DNA of 64,000 nucleotides from Ooceraea biroi. Lineage: Eukaryota; Arthropoda; Insecta; Hymenoptera; Formicidae. The notes under the pieces are model-generated. The model searched no databases. It was not told the DNA's origin and saw only the letters and a list, made by a program, of their open reading frames with translations. Below are positions 18,252-29,632 of this stretch, in pieces. A program made the translations under genes and the position numbers. The stretch is from positions 2,604,833 through 2,668,832 of the forward strand of contig NC_039513.1 of the NCBI RefSeq assembly GCF_003672135.1, read 5' to 3'. The first letter of the stretch is position 1, and the number at the start of each line of letters is the position of its first letter.

Positions 18252-18631
18252 CATGTAAAAATATTATTATTAATAAAAAAATACTGTTCTAAGCATAAAT
18301 TGTAATATTATTTTTCCACACCTATTTCCCATTTTCCTCACACGAGTGCATCTATGAGACATTCAAAGTATTAACTCTTAAAGGGAAGCTGTAGTCATCT
18401 ATATTACCGACATGAGTGATTTTTATGGGGATCTTGGAGTATCCCGTATTACCGACGAAATAGATGTCATTTTTTAAAAAATCTTTTATTGGTTGCGCAA
18501 AATGAAAAAATCCTTTTGTACAATTTGTACTATATGTAAAAAATGTTTGTCGATAACTTGAACTTAATGTAAAAACTTAATGTAAAAATTTTGAAAATTG
18601 TAGTTTTTATCAACTTGTGGCTTGTCTCATA
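18252..18631. other. AT-rich stretch without a gene
   Basis: The probable Polinton right margin. ATATTACCGACA-like and GTATTACCGACG-like motifs repeat around 18400-18455. No ORF, RNA gene or terminal repeat can be supported. Confidence 0.5.
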
Positions 18632-18633
18632 TA

Positions 18634-19899
18634 CAGGGTGTTTCACTCAAAGGTTTAAACCTTCCGCCCATAAGTAGATCTGGTCACATTAAATAAAAAA
18701 GTCCTATACCATTTTGCAATTTATCACGTAAATTTCGAGTTATTAATAAAAGATACTGAGTGAATCAGTACGCGCGAGCCAGAGCGAGGCGGGTAGGTGG
18801 GTATAACAGGGCTTGCCGCTCGCGCGACGCGATGGCCGCGAGTATCGGATTACAGCGGCAAGTGGCGACAGACGATACGACGCGTGGATGATAATTTCTC
18901 AGCGTCTCATTCACGCGCGCGAGTTGCCGAGGAAGTATTGTCACGCATTGTTTGTTCTGATATACGTACAAGTGTTATTTATTAATATTAATAATATTAA
19001 TTAATATTATTAATAAATAAAACTTGTGTGTACATCAGAAAAAATGTGATTAATATTAATTAATATTATTAATAATATTATTAATTAATATTTTGGTGCT
19101 ATCTTTTCCACACCACTTTGCAGTAGATAGCATGGCGCGTTTTCTTTTATAGTGGTTTCCCCAAATAGGCCTAATTCACTCTAATAAACTAATGTAAGAA
19201 TTGTTCGAAGTGCCGCCCTCCTTCTTGTATACAGATTTCGGCTCTTCGTGTAATATTGCGCGTCGCACGGTGCGCCATGTCCGGCCGAAGAGCCGAAATC
19301 TGTATACGAGAAGGAGGGCGGCACTTCGAACAATTCTTACATTAGTTTATTAGAGTGAATTAGGCCTATTTGGGGAAACCACTATAAAAGAAAACGCGCC
19401 ATGCTATCTACTGTAAAGTGGTGTGGAAAAGATAGCACCAAAATATTAATTAATAATATTATTAATAATATTAATTAATATTAATCACATTTTTTCTGAT
19501 GTACACACAAGTTTTATTTATTAATAATATTAATTAATATTATTAATATTAATAAATAACACTTGTACGTATATCAGAACAAACAATGCGTAACAATACT
19601 TCCTCGGCAACTCTGCGCGTGAATGAGACGCTGAGAAATTATCGTCCACGCGTCGTATCGTCTGCCGCCGCTTGCCGCTGTAATCCAATACTCGCGGCCA
19701 TCGCGTCGCGCGAGCGGCAAGCCCTGTTATACCCGCCTACCCGCCTCGCTCTGGCTTGCGCGTACTGATTCGCTCAGTATCTTTTATTAATAACTCGAAA
19801 TTTACGTGATAAATTGCAAAATGGTATAGGACTTTTTTATTTAATGTGACCAGATCTACTTATGGGCGGAAGGTTTAAACCTTTGAGTGAAACACCCTG
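18634..19899. mobile_element. Fold-back element 1 (615-bp inverted arms, TA duplication)
   Basis: Left arm 18634-19248, a 37-bp loop at 19249-19285, right arm 19286-19899. The ends read CAGGGTGTTTCAC and its complement, and TA flanks both sides (18632-18633 and 19900-19901). CAGGGTGTTTCAC-type ends with TA duplication are typical of non-autonomous Tc1/mariner elements. The arms hold long ATTAATATT runs and a GC-rich segment that gives mirror-image open frames, which I regard as non-coding. Confidence 0.9.
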
Positions 19900-19901
19900 T
19901 A

Positions 19902-20698
19902 TAATAGGCTTATAAGATATAAGGTGCAAAAATTGCAAATACAAAGTGACTAGCTATTGACAGAAGGAAGCTTTTAAATAATTTCAGAAGTAAAAAAAAG
20001 ATAGTATTTATGAAACGTTTGTGAATATGAGCAAGAGTACACTACAGCGCAAGATTAGGTCTTTAGCATGCAAAAGGAATGGACGAGGTGATGGAGATAG
20101 CGAATAAAATTGATGGATAGTATTATTTTTATATAATTGTTTTATTTTATACAATTTTTTTATTTTATATAATTTTTATTTTATATAATTTTTTATAGCA
20201 AGCAATATGTGAGACGCCAGGAAATCAATGCAAATAAGTCTTCTTCCTTCTGTCGACCACACACTGGCAAATTTATTAAAATTAACGGCTACACAACGTT
20301 TCGACCCAAGGTCGGGCCCTTTTCAAGTGTCGAGACTCAGTTATCTTCTACAAACAATATTCAGAGAATTACAAATTGAACAAAAAATACAAATAAAAAC
20401 CGATTATATGACATAAAATTTACGGAAAATTTACAATTAAACCTAATAATTATAAATGTCTCTTACTGACTGAAAACAACTGAATATACAATCCTGAGAG
20501 AACCATCTTATAGACACAGCATGCAAGACAATCTGACAAAGACTGTGTGCCTCGAAAACAAGAATCAAACCTCTCTACAAAATATTTTCGTAAATGAAGG
20601 GGAAGTTCTTATAATTTTTTATATACATAAAAATGTTCTTATATTAATCGAGCGAATTTCTCCTAGCTCCGCTCTCTTCTCGTATATAATTTCTGTAA
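19902..20698. other. AT-rich stretch, likely 3' region of the minus-strand gene
   Basis: It contains tandem AT-rich units around 20127-20203 (TTTTATTTTATATAA type) and a short GC piece at 20300-20325. AATAAA on the minus strand occurs near 20270 and could be the poly(A) signal of the six-exon gene. No other gene is seen. Confidence 0.4.
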
Positions 20699-21932
20699 TT
20701 ACAAAAGTCGCTTATTAGTTAAAATAAAAATTGAAAAATAACAAAACTTATCAACATCATCCTCCTCCGCGAATCGCACACGCCTTGCAATGCTATCATC
20801 AAATATAATTTCTGAAACAAAAGTTGTTTATTAATTACTGAAACTATCGCAACTGAATTTATTCTGTTCTGAACGTAGTTGTATAATAGTTCTAAAACTC
20901 ACCTATATCGTCGTCATCGTCCTCTTCCTCGTCCTCCTCATCGTCTTCCTCATCGTCCTCTTCCTCGTCCTTCTCGTCGTCCTCTTCCTCGTCCTCCTCA
21001 TCGTCTTCCTCATCGTCCTCTTCCTCGTCCTCCTCATCGTCCTCCTCCTCATCCTCCTCATTGTTCTCCTCTTCCTCATCGTCCTCTATCCTTGCCCTCT
21101 TTAGTGCATGCAACATTTCTGAAAAACGATCGTTTAGTAGTTATATATATCACAATATAATACTATGTAAAAATAAATAAAAAACTCACCTATATCTTCC
21201 TCTTCCTCGTCCCTTTGTCTTTTTCGGAACTGCTCCTCTTCCTCAATCGTCATTTGATTGCTATCATTATTAACTTCTGAAAAAAGTGTATTATTTTATT
21301 AATCATAGAACATACTATAAAAATATGTAAAAGAAAAAAGAAAGAATGAATAAATAAAATACTCACCGATATTATCCCAATCGTCCCAATTTTCTTCCGC
21401 CCATTCATCCTCTCCATATAAATTTCGCAGGTTGAATATGTCATCGTCGTCGACATCCTGTCTCGTCCACAATTCGTTAAAACAATTGTTCTCGGCCTTC
21501 CTCCCCTTCCTCTCCCACCGTGCCCACTTCGCTTCTTCAATGTTGACGAAACCCTTTATCGAGATATTGATTGGATCTATAATCTGGAAAAAGGATACAG
21601 CAACGGTATAAATGTATTCAAGTATGTACAGATGTATGCAAGTATGGATGAATGTATCTATATACTTACCGGTGAGGGATCGAATTTAATACCGACCTCG
21701 CGGTATAGTTCAACTTCTTCTAAGGGCTGGTCACCCACCCATATATACTGAAACAATTAAAATAAAAAATAAAAGAAAAGTGTGCAGACGTTAACATGCA
21801 AACGGTTAAACAATGTTTCTTGAATATGTTACTTACCCCGGTATGCGGGTATCGGACCTTTACCAGATCCACGATGTTTCCGCGATGTGTCTGCTGCTGC
21901 AGCTCCATTTTCTTCTGATATGCGGCCCACAT
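20699..21932 (-). CDS. Six-exon gene for a 268-residue acidic protein, family unknown
   Basis: Exons on the minus strand: 21837-21932, 21670-21747, 21367-21583, 21190-21276, 20903-21118 and 20699-20811. All five introns are 71-91 bp, GT-AG, with pyrimidine-rich acceptors. Phases match throughout, and the total is 807 nt from ATG to TAA. Exons 1-3 encode an ordinary-looking N-terminal part with Trp-rich W-A-R-W-E-R and D-E-W-A-E-E-N-W-D-D-W segments. Exon 5 (about residues 160-230) is an almost pure Glu/Asp run after a basic A-L-K-R-A-R patch, which suggests a nuclear acidic protein such as a histone- or chromatin-binding factor. That role is inference. Exons 3, 4 and 5 each end on the same I-G motif in the same phase. 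I recognise no family. A run of lesion-free coding exons amid dead transposons argues for a real gene. Confidence 0.75.
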
Positions 21933-21985
21933 GTTCTTATTTCACTGCACTGTTCACTGCACTCGTGATCGTCCAAAGATCGAAT

Positions 21986-21991
21986 AACTGA
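21986..21991 (-). promoter_or_regulatory. Possible initiator of the six-exon gene
   Basis: TCAGTT on the minus strand, about 57 bp upstream of the ATG, matches the arthropod initiator. A CCAAT-type box lies about 100 bp further upstream near 22090. There is no TATA box at the expected distance. Confidence 0.35.
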
Positions 21992-22337
21992 ACGGGAAAC
22001 AAATCTTTTGCATGTAGCCCGTAGAAAAAAAAAGAGTAGAGCTAGCGATTTGCTAGAGGCAAGGGTGGAGACTTTGCGCGACAAGTGATTGGTTTCAAAA
22101 TTTGTGGGAGATGGAACTTGGTGAGGAGGGGATTTGTTGTTACTATTTGGGATCGCAGGTAATAAACTTCCAACAGCGAGAGAGTCTATATCGTCTTTGT
22201 ATTTTCCGATAGAAAGAAAGTTTAGGATTTAGATAAAAAATGGTTTTCGTGCTATCGAGTACGTTAAGATGCCATTCTAGATCCGGCACCAATCGCGATA
22301 AACGTCTAGACGATAAGATATAATGTAAAAATGACTT

Positions 22338-22414
22338 ACCTATGTCAGGATCGAACCGGGGGCGGGTCACCCATATAATCACTCACTCAATCACCTGAAC
22401 CACGCAGATTACGA
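22338..22414 (-). repeat. tRNA-like segment, possible SINE head
   Basis: On the minus strand there is an A-box-like TGGTTCAGGTGA and, about 45 bp later, a good B box GGTTCGATCC (22348-22357), spaced as in a tRNA. The arms that would form the acceptor stem do not pair, so it is not a working tRNA gene. A tRNA-derived SINE fragment is likelier. Confidence 0.4.
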
Positions 22415-22449
22415 TAAGGTTTGAAATTTGCACTCAACTTAACTTATCC

Positions 22450-22491
22450 GCTGGAATGTTTTACATCTTATAATATATCAAACATTCCAGC
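22450..22491. repeat. Perfect 12-bp stem hairpin
   Basis: GCTGGAATGTTT at 22450-22461 pairs perfectly with 22480-22491 across an 18-base AT-rich loop. It may be the terminal pair of a tiny repeat; its role is unknown. Confidence 0.6.
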
Positions 22492-22694
22492 AGCCGAGTG
22501 TCGGCACTCAAATAGCGATATGACGGTGGGGTCATAATCTTAAACAATAATCCCTAGAATAAAGATAGAAAAGTGCCGCAGGGTCATAAAACATACCCTT
22601 CGTGACTTCATACGCCCCTCACCCTCCCCTCCCTCGGGTTAGGACCGATCTTACCCCCTCCCCAAAGTGGTCCAGAACCCGCCTATACTCTCTA

Positions 22695-23160
22695 CTGAAA
22701 TGAAAATCCTGGAAGACAAGTTTCTTGGAGCCATCCTATAATCGCAATTATGAAACTTTCTCGAGTCACTTCTTACCGATTCGTGTTCTCCTACAAAAAA
22801 TTAACAGTACTTACATTTTACTTTTATCTGGGCAAAAAATGTATGCCTAAAATAAATCGTTTGGCCAAAACTGGAGGTAATTCCTGTAATTGCAAATATG
22901 AAACTTTCTCGCGTCACTTCTTACTGATTTGTGTTCTCCTGTTACAATTTCAAAATTGAAAATACTTACATTTTACTTATCTCGGCCAAACAATGTATGC
23001 AGAAAATGAATTTATTTTGGCCAGAAATCGAGGTAACTTTTGAAAGGAAAATCCTGGAAAACAAGTTTCTAGGAGCCATTCCTAGAATCGCAGATATAGA
23101 ACTTTCTCGCGTCACTTCTTACTGATTTGTGTTCCCCTGTTACAATTTCAAAATTGAACA
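22695..23160 (+). repeat. Three degenerate direct repeats of ~150-200 bp
   Basis: A block running GAAACTTTCTCGCGTCACTT then ACTGATTTGTGTTCTCCT occurs at about 22751, 22900 and 23098. Blocks with CCTGGAAGACAAGTTTCT (about 22708) and CCTGGAAAACAAGTTTCT (about 23052) precede copies one and three. Short open frames inside follow the repeat, so they are not independent genes. Confidence 0.75.
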
Positions 23161-25457
23161 TATGATCCATGATCAATGATTCGATCGGAAATCTGGTCCG
23201 GGCAAACGGATTTGATAAAGCGCGAAGTTGTGAAGCAAAGTCAGCCGCAGGAAAATCGCACTGCTTCGAATCCGTACCGAGAATTCCCTCGTCGATCAGT
23301 TAACAATTTGCGGATGAACGCTCGATCTTTGTGATGCGCGAAAGATTGATAGGGAGAGATGAAGAAATGACGGATCTTTGTGATATACGAAGATCAGTCA
23401 AGAGAGAACTCGCGAGAATCGGAGAAATGACTGATCTTTGATATAGCAGAGAGAAAGAGAGAGAGAGAGCTCACTGGAATTAAATGAACGAATAATCATC
23501 GTGATTTTATCGAGAAGATTTATCGAGAGAGAAACTTGCAAACATCGGACACACGAGTGATCTTCGTGATGCTTCGTGATACCGATTTGGAAGATCTATC
23601 GAGTGAGAATCTCACGAGGATCATGTATTCCCTTGATTATTTGAAACACCAGAGTCTACTAGTCATGATAAAGGATTGATTTCACTAAAATGCGGAGATA
23701 TGCGATTTTAGTAATCAGTCCCTTTTTTTAATTTTGTCTTTGTCTGATTGACTACAAATCGAGGCCTGCGTAATCACAATCTTGAACTGTCGGTCTTAAA
23801 CAGATGTCGTTTACGTAAACGCTGCAACTGCTAATTATATTCCGACGCAATTATTCTCGTCTCCGCGATATTTTTCTCTTTTGCGAGCTTTAAAGTTTCG
23901 TGCCGAGATGGAAACTATTAAAAGTCTAGTTGGGCACTTGAGAGCTGTGTTTCATATTTCTCAATTTGCAGGAACGAGCTTATCAATTTACCGACTACTC
24001 GTGTTCGATTAACCTGCGCTCTTCGATCGAGGATCACACTCCAGACAGCGGACAGTTTTCATTTTCTAAATAAACGCAAAAGTACAGCGCGCCTCTTCAA
24101 ACAGAAATTTGTTTTATTTGTCAGGCAAGCAATTCTCGTCGCTTTTGAGCTTGTCAAATATTTTTCGGTAACACGTAGCGCGCTACACGATCCAGGATCG
24201 TTCGTAGCATAGCGTTATAAACGTATCGACATGTCGACCGACAGCGATGTGGTCAACCTGATGGTTGCGGTGCGTAAAATTGACTCGGTGCGAAATCCCA
24301 TAATTGTCAATAATCCCCGAAATCGATCGATCAGTGCGCCTGATGGCAGAATGCAGATACGAGAATTACGTTCCTCTGAATTTTGCGAGTTTATTTCTTT
24401 CCAGGTTGCGATTAAATTTGAAATGTTTCGTTCAGCAAACATAGTACCTACGAATGTTGGGACAACAAGATAAGATTTATTCGATTGGATTAAAACGATG
24501 AAGTGAATTTTGAGTGCGCATAGGTGATTTTATTATTATACGCTTCGCGGTTATACATATAGTGTATGTTGGCATGTGCACGCATCACGTAACACGTGAC
24601 ACTTAACGCGAGAAACGAAGCCGTCGCGCAAATTGAATCGCAATTAAAAGGTACTCATTGATCCAATGTCTACTGGTCCTAATAACGCTGCTTCCCTCTT
24701 CAATATGCAAGACTTGTCGCCGAAGAGAAATGCTACGTTAATTGGCAGAAACGCGCTGGAAAATTAATTCGATGCGAAGATCGACTGCACTGAACCGTAA
24801 GGTATCTTGAATTTGGTTCAGTGTTACTAAAGATAATCAAATAAAATGCATATTGCAGAACCTGATTAAAATGTTATCGATTATTGATTACGTAGATAAA
24901 TAATTGCTTTACCAATTTTTTACAGCGACCGTCCTTAGAATTAACGGAGATCAGTCGATTTTCATTCACAGCAAGAAAGAGAAATTTGTTGACCCACAGT
25001 GCATTATATTTGAGAAGGTGTTACGGATTCTTTAAGTATTACCGACGCGGATCGATAAGCTATCGATCGCCGTTTCCTTCACGTGATTGCAAACGAAAGG
25101 AGTCGTCAGGGAAAGAAACATTGGAGAGACCGGACGACGGTTGCTAGACAACGATTATTATAACTTGGAGTGGTTGTTAACGAGCCTTCTTGGAAAAAGA
25201 TTGATTGTTCTTTACAGATTATATTCGCTTCTTGTTCGATGTTTCGATGAGTTACGTTTTTGAGTTACTTCCGTTATTGTTACAGTTCATTATTCATTCT
25301 CTAAACCTTGATTTCACGTGTTCGGTTTTCTCTCAATTCGAGAGATTAATTTTCTTTATGATTGCCTAACAAGAGCGACTTTACGAGGTCTAGCGCTTCT
25401 TCATGACGCCATTCCAGCGCTTCTACGTGTGATTACCAAATAGTAATGCCGGATCGG
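23161..25457. other. Non-coding stretch with degenerate GATC-rich repeats
   Basis: Around 23330-23620, units with GATCTTTGTGAT, GAAGATC and ATCGAGAGAGAA recur with poor spacing, including a GA run near 23455-23475. From 23640 to 25457 I see no gene or repeat I can support. An 80-codon frame at 24231-24473 is open on both strands and has no other support. Confidence 0.4.
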
Positions 25458-27366
25458 GATGTGCGTGAAGTTAGCACCGCTATTTTGTAAAAAAAAAGAA
25501 ATGAAAATTGTGCTATGTTGTGCTAGGTTTGTGCTATATTGTGCCGCAAGAATTAATTGAATATCACGAAAAACAAAGCGGTAGATCACAAAAATCACTT
25601 TTTTTGTCAGCACCGCCATTTTGTTTTTTTGATAAAATAAAAATTGTGCTGGATACAGCTGTAATTACTGTATATTGTGCCGTAAAAATTATAAGCGCAT
25701 TTCTTCCCGTTTAAAAAAAAAATAAAACTGTTAATTTTTCAGATGCAAAATTCGTAGCCTTGTAACGTTGAAACCGCGACAGATAATCCAATTCCGCAAC
25801 TTATGCTGAATTGTGCTAATCGAGACGAATAAAAATCATACATAAAAAGTCTCGCTACCCATGAGGGTTAGCTACAGATCGTTTCAAAAGGGGGTGGGAA
25901 AAAACACAAAGTGTACATTTTCGAATTTCTCCACTTGTGCCAGATTGTGCTAGTCGAGCACAACAACTTTTCCTTATGGCAAAATGACGTCAGATGATTA
26001 GATTTCGCAGTACAGCCAAAATTGGAACATCAATTTTTCAGATGCAAAACTTCATAGCCTTGTAACGTTGAAACCGCGACAGATAATCCAATTCCGCAAC
26101 TTGTGCCGAATTGTGCCGAATTATATAAAAAATATAAAATATATAAAAATGTTAATAAATAAAAATTAAAAAATGGTTAGTATATATAGATATCTCACAT
26201 TGACGTGTTTCTTGCAGCAGAAAAAAGTTTAAAAAATTTAAAAAAACTTATAGAATATATAGATAAAAAACTTATATAAAAAAATAGATATAAAAATAAA
26301 AAAATTATCTTCTATTAATAATAATTATACGTTACAACTTAAATATAAAATTATATTTTTACGTATACTTTTTTATTTTTAAAAATATTTATAGAGCATA
26401 AATAGATGCAATAATTGATGAGCGTGGTCACATAATCCAGATGTTAAAAATAATATTTTTCTTTATTTTCTTTTTTAATGCTTATTAATCATATAGGGCA
26501 TGGCTAAGTCATAGAATGCAATACAGTTTCTTTAGTTACGTTTATTTAATTACGTTTATTTAGCTTATATGACATAAGGCATTCGCTCAGTACAAGTAGA
26601 GAAACTTCGAAAATGTGCAATTTTTATTTTACTCCCACTACTTTTGGCCTATTTTTTTCAAACTCTGCATATTTCGACACACCTTTGACTGTTTTTTAGT
26701 GCACTCGATTAGCACAACTCGGCACAACTCGCAGAATCCGATTGCCTGCTACAGTTCAAAAGTTATAGGGGTATGAAGTTTTGAGTTTTTAAATGTTAGT
26801 CTCTTTAGACGTTTGTAATGCGAAAACCAACGATCTGAGGACCTTTTGTCATTATGAAAAGATGTTACACTCGCTCAGCACAATCTGGCACAAGTGGAGA
26901 AATTCGAAAATGTACACTTTGTGTTTTTTCTCACCCCCTTTTGAAACGATCTGTAGCTAACCCTCATGGGTAGCGAGACTTTTTATGTATGATTTTTATT
27001 CGTCTCGATTAGCACAATTCAGCATAAGTTGCGGAATTGGATTATCTGTCGCGGTTTCAACGTTACAAGGCTACGAAGTTTTGCATCTGAAAAATTAACA
27101 GTTTTATTTTTTTTTTAAACGGGAAGAAATGCGCTTATAATTTTTACGGCACAATATACAGTAATTACAGCTGTATCCAGCACAATTTTTATTTTGTCAA
27201 AAAAATAAAATGGCGGTACTGGCAAAAAAAGTGATTTTTGTGATCTACCGCTTTGTTTTTTGTGATATTCGATTAATTCTTGCGGCACAATATAGCACAA
27301 ACCTAGCACAACATAGCACAATTTTCATTTCTTTTTTTTACAAAATGGCGATGCTTCACGTACATC
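25458..27366. mobile_element. Fold-back element 2 with ~500-bp arms and a 7-8 bp duplication
   Basis: The left end GATGTGCGTGAAG (25458) and the right end CTTCACGTACATC (to 27366) are inverted. Arms run inward to about 25976 and from about 26875. The arms hold many GTGCTA and CACAA-type motifs and a segment (CCTTGTAACGTTGAAACCGC) that also recurs directly at about 25757 and 26055. GGATCGG flanks both ends (25451-25457 and 27367-27373; eight bases if a further G is counted). An 8-bp duplication points to a hAT-like or similar transposase rather than Tc1/mariner. The centre is AT-rich and non-coding. Confidence 0.8.
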
Positions 27367-27412
27367 GGATCGGGTCCCTATTACCAGCTATCTAACATTC
27401 TGTCGTTAGTGA

Positions 27413-28370
27413 TTGCCTTCGGGTGACTGAGTCCTCGTCGACTCTTTACTCGAATCCCGTGACCATCCTGCAGGTGAGTGAGTCCTCGCCGACTCTTTAT
27501 TCAAACCTTGAGACTGCCTTCGGGTGACTGAGTCCTTGCCGACTCTTTATTCAAACCATATGAATGCCTTCGTGTGACTGGGTCCTCGCCGACTCTTTTT
27601 CCTAATGTTGCGACTGTCATTAAGTGACAGAGTCCGCATACACAGTAAAAAATAAAATGTTAATTTTAACATTTTTTGCATGTCTCAGAAAGTCCACTCT
27701 AAATTTTAAGTTAAAGTAACTCATTCGTCATATGTTACTTCTTGACAAACTAGAAATGTTAAGTAATTAACACAATACTTTACATTTATTTTTGTTATTG
27801 TAACTTTAAGTATGATGTAAAAATAACATACAAAGTAACTGAAAACTACATGGAAGAGAAGTTACAATAACTCATCAGAAAAGTTGATAGAACATTTTCG
27901 TTCATACAATATGAACATTTACTTTTTATGTTATATTAACACATGATAGTAATTATTTCAACTTAAATTATTTTTGATAGAAACATTTAATTTTAGTAAA
28001 TTTGATTATTTTATATGTCAAAGTTCATGATTATTTGAAGATTTACTTTAACTTCTTTTAGAATGTTAAACTGACTTTGTGACATGTTGATTGTTTAAAA
28101 TTATTGTGTTAAAAGCATTTCAAATAATATTCCATTTCTAAGAGACATACACAATATGTTAAGTTATGAAGTTAACATTAATGTAACATATAAAATTGTT
28201 ATGAAAATAATAACATATCAGTTGTATGTTAATTTTACATTGAAGTAGTAATCAAAACATGGCAACACAAGAACATTTTAACATATGGACGCACAATTTT
28301 TAACAGTGTAGACTCCTTGTTCTTGCGAATGTCTTCGGCAGACCAGTCCGAGCCGACGACGTCTCTTTGC
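27413..28370 (+). repeat. Tandem ~50-60 bp repeats, interrupted by a MITE
   Basis: Five or six units of the form CCTTCGGGTGACTGAGTCC followed by GCCGACTCTTTATTC lie at 27413-27638. The last unit is split by the element at 27641-28308 and resumes with GACTCCTTG at 28311. Confidence 0.75.
27641..28308. mobile_element. Non-autonomous TA-inserting MITE (668 bp)
   Basis: The ends CACAGTAAAAAAT and ATTTTTAACAGTG are imperfect inverted repeats, flanked by TA at 27639-27640 and 28309-28310. The interior is very AT-rich with many GTTAA/TTAAC motifs and has no coding capacity. Confidence 0.8.
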
Positions 28371-29476
28371 GATACATGCTACTCATTCGGAGCTAACGAT
28401 ATTTCAAAGCATTGTTACAGTCTACCGGCATCACGAGCTATTCATTGTGACGAAAATTGTGTACGATTATCAAATTAAAAACCTTTTTACGACTGACTAC
28501 CCCTTTTTTAGTTCGCTCCATCGTCATACCGCAACAGAAGGAAGCAATTTTATTTGTCAGAACGTGAGATTGTCGATGTTCAAGCAATGTGGAAGCGCCG
28601 AATAGCTTTGCATCTTCCTGTGTGTACAATCATTCGCGCAACAGTCCAAGGATATCTCACGTATCCTCATAACTTTGCGAGGCAACGCTGACGACACTGT
28701 CGTACGCGAACCTCGGCGAATTCAGAAACTTTGGACATCCCGAATAATTTTCGGAACTTCCACGGTTGAATACGTGCCCCGCCATTCCCGACGCGTAACT
28801 TTTTGACCGTAACTTTTAAAGGATTCAGCGTGGCGACATTCTTAAGCAAAGCAGAAGTAGAAAATTTTCACCTGAACGTGCATTCTTTTGCTTCGGCTTC
28901 TTTTGTACGGCAATTCGCCGCTTTTTATATTCATTTTCGCAGCAATATTTGCGACCTATTCTCATTGTCCGTTTAGCTCCCGAAATGACGAGTAACTTTT
29001 AACTTTAGTGATAGGAACGTAATATCAGAAGATTATAAATTTTCTATCAAGTGAGAACTTTTTATCGCAGTGCAATGGTCTTTGCGAGACGAGTCTTTAT
29101 TATACGTTAAAATAATTGTCGCTTTTATCGTGTGACGTCAGACGACGTTACGTAAAAGACTCTACGCAGTACCGGGAGATCGCAATAAAAAATAGTATTA
29201 ATAGGTAGATTCAAAGGACAATTTGCATTTCAACCGCGGGCACCGCTTTGATGTCACCGTCACAGTTTGATAACGCTGCTACTGAATTTTTACGCTTTGC
29301 CGCTGTGTATTAAGTACGATAATAAAAATCTGCGAACGTAGAAAATTATATTTACGCAAACGACTATCCATTTGTAACTTAATCAACCGACTCGCAATGA
29401 TTTGTTTGCAATTTTTGTTGTAGAATTGCTGGCAGTTTTCCCATTCGGCGTGTGAAAGAGGATCATTGACCACGGT
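28371..29476. other. No gene seen
   Basis: Short open frames at 28438-28849 lack splice signals, a start context or recognisable motifs. Nothing else can be supported. Confidence 0.4.
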
Positions 29477-29478
29477 TA

Positions 29479-29630
29479 CACCCTGCATTCAGGCCGCGGT
29501 CTATACCTATACCGTGATCCAAAGTAGAAACCTGAAGTTAGCGTGGGTTGTCTATCAAGTGTTTACAGCAGGCGACCTAAAATAATTTAGGTCGAATTTG
29601 AGGTACAAGCCGCGGCCTGAATGTAGAGTG
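29479..29630. mobile_element. 152-bp MITE with 22-bp inverted ends
   Basis: The ends CACCCTGCATTCAGGCCGCG and (inverted) CACTCTACATTCAGGCCGCG differ at two positions. TA lies on both sides (29477-29478 and 29631-29632). A small inner inverted pair GACCTAAAATAATTTAGGTC adds a second hairpin. Confidence 0.85.
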
Positions 29631-29632
29631 TA

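Larger units (their letters stand above)
1..18280. mobile_element. Decayed Polinton/Maverick, interrupted by a DIRS element and a Tc1/mariner element
   Basis: The set of genes is diagnostic of a Polinton: retroviral-type integrase, FtsK/A32-like packaging ATPase, adenain-like cysteine protease, penton-like minor capsid and major capsid proteins, with associated unknown ORFs. The integrase, coiled-coil, DUF8207-type and ATPase genes are on the minus strand; the protease, capsid and two further ORFs are on the plus strand. The two sets diverge at about 10.7 kb. The left end lies outside the window, because the integrase runs off at position 1. The right end is not defined; I place it soon after the last conserved ORF because nothing Polinton-like follows. 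No polymerase B was found. Two transposons have landed inside it, and many genes carry stops or frameshifts, so this copy is dead. Confidence 0.88.

Noticed and set aside
18765..19768. Mirror-image open frames in fold-back element 1
   Set aside because: Same palindrome effect; the frames differ between arms and carry no motif.
20879..21160. Pro/His/Arg-rich plus-strand frame of 93 codons
   Set aside because: It is the antisense shadow of the acidic exon 5 of the minus-strand gene.
24231..24473. 80-codon frame with a fair start context
   Set aside because: The opposite strand is open too, there is no family resemblance, and no splice partner was found.
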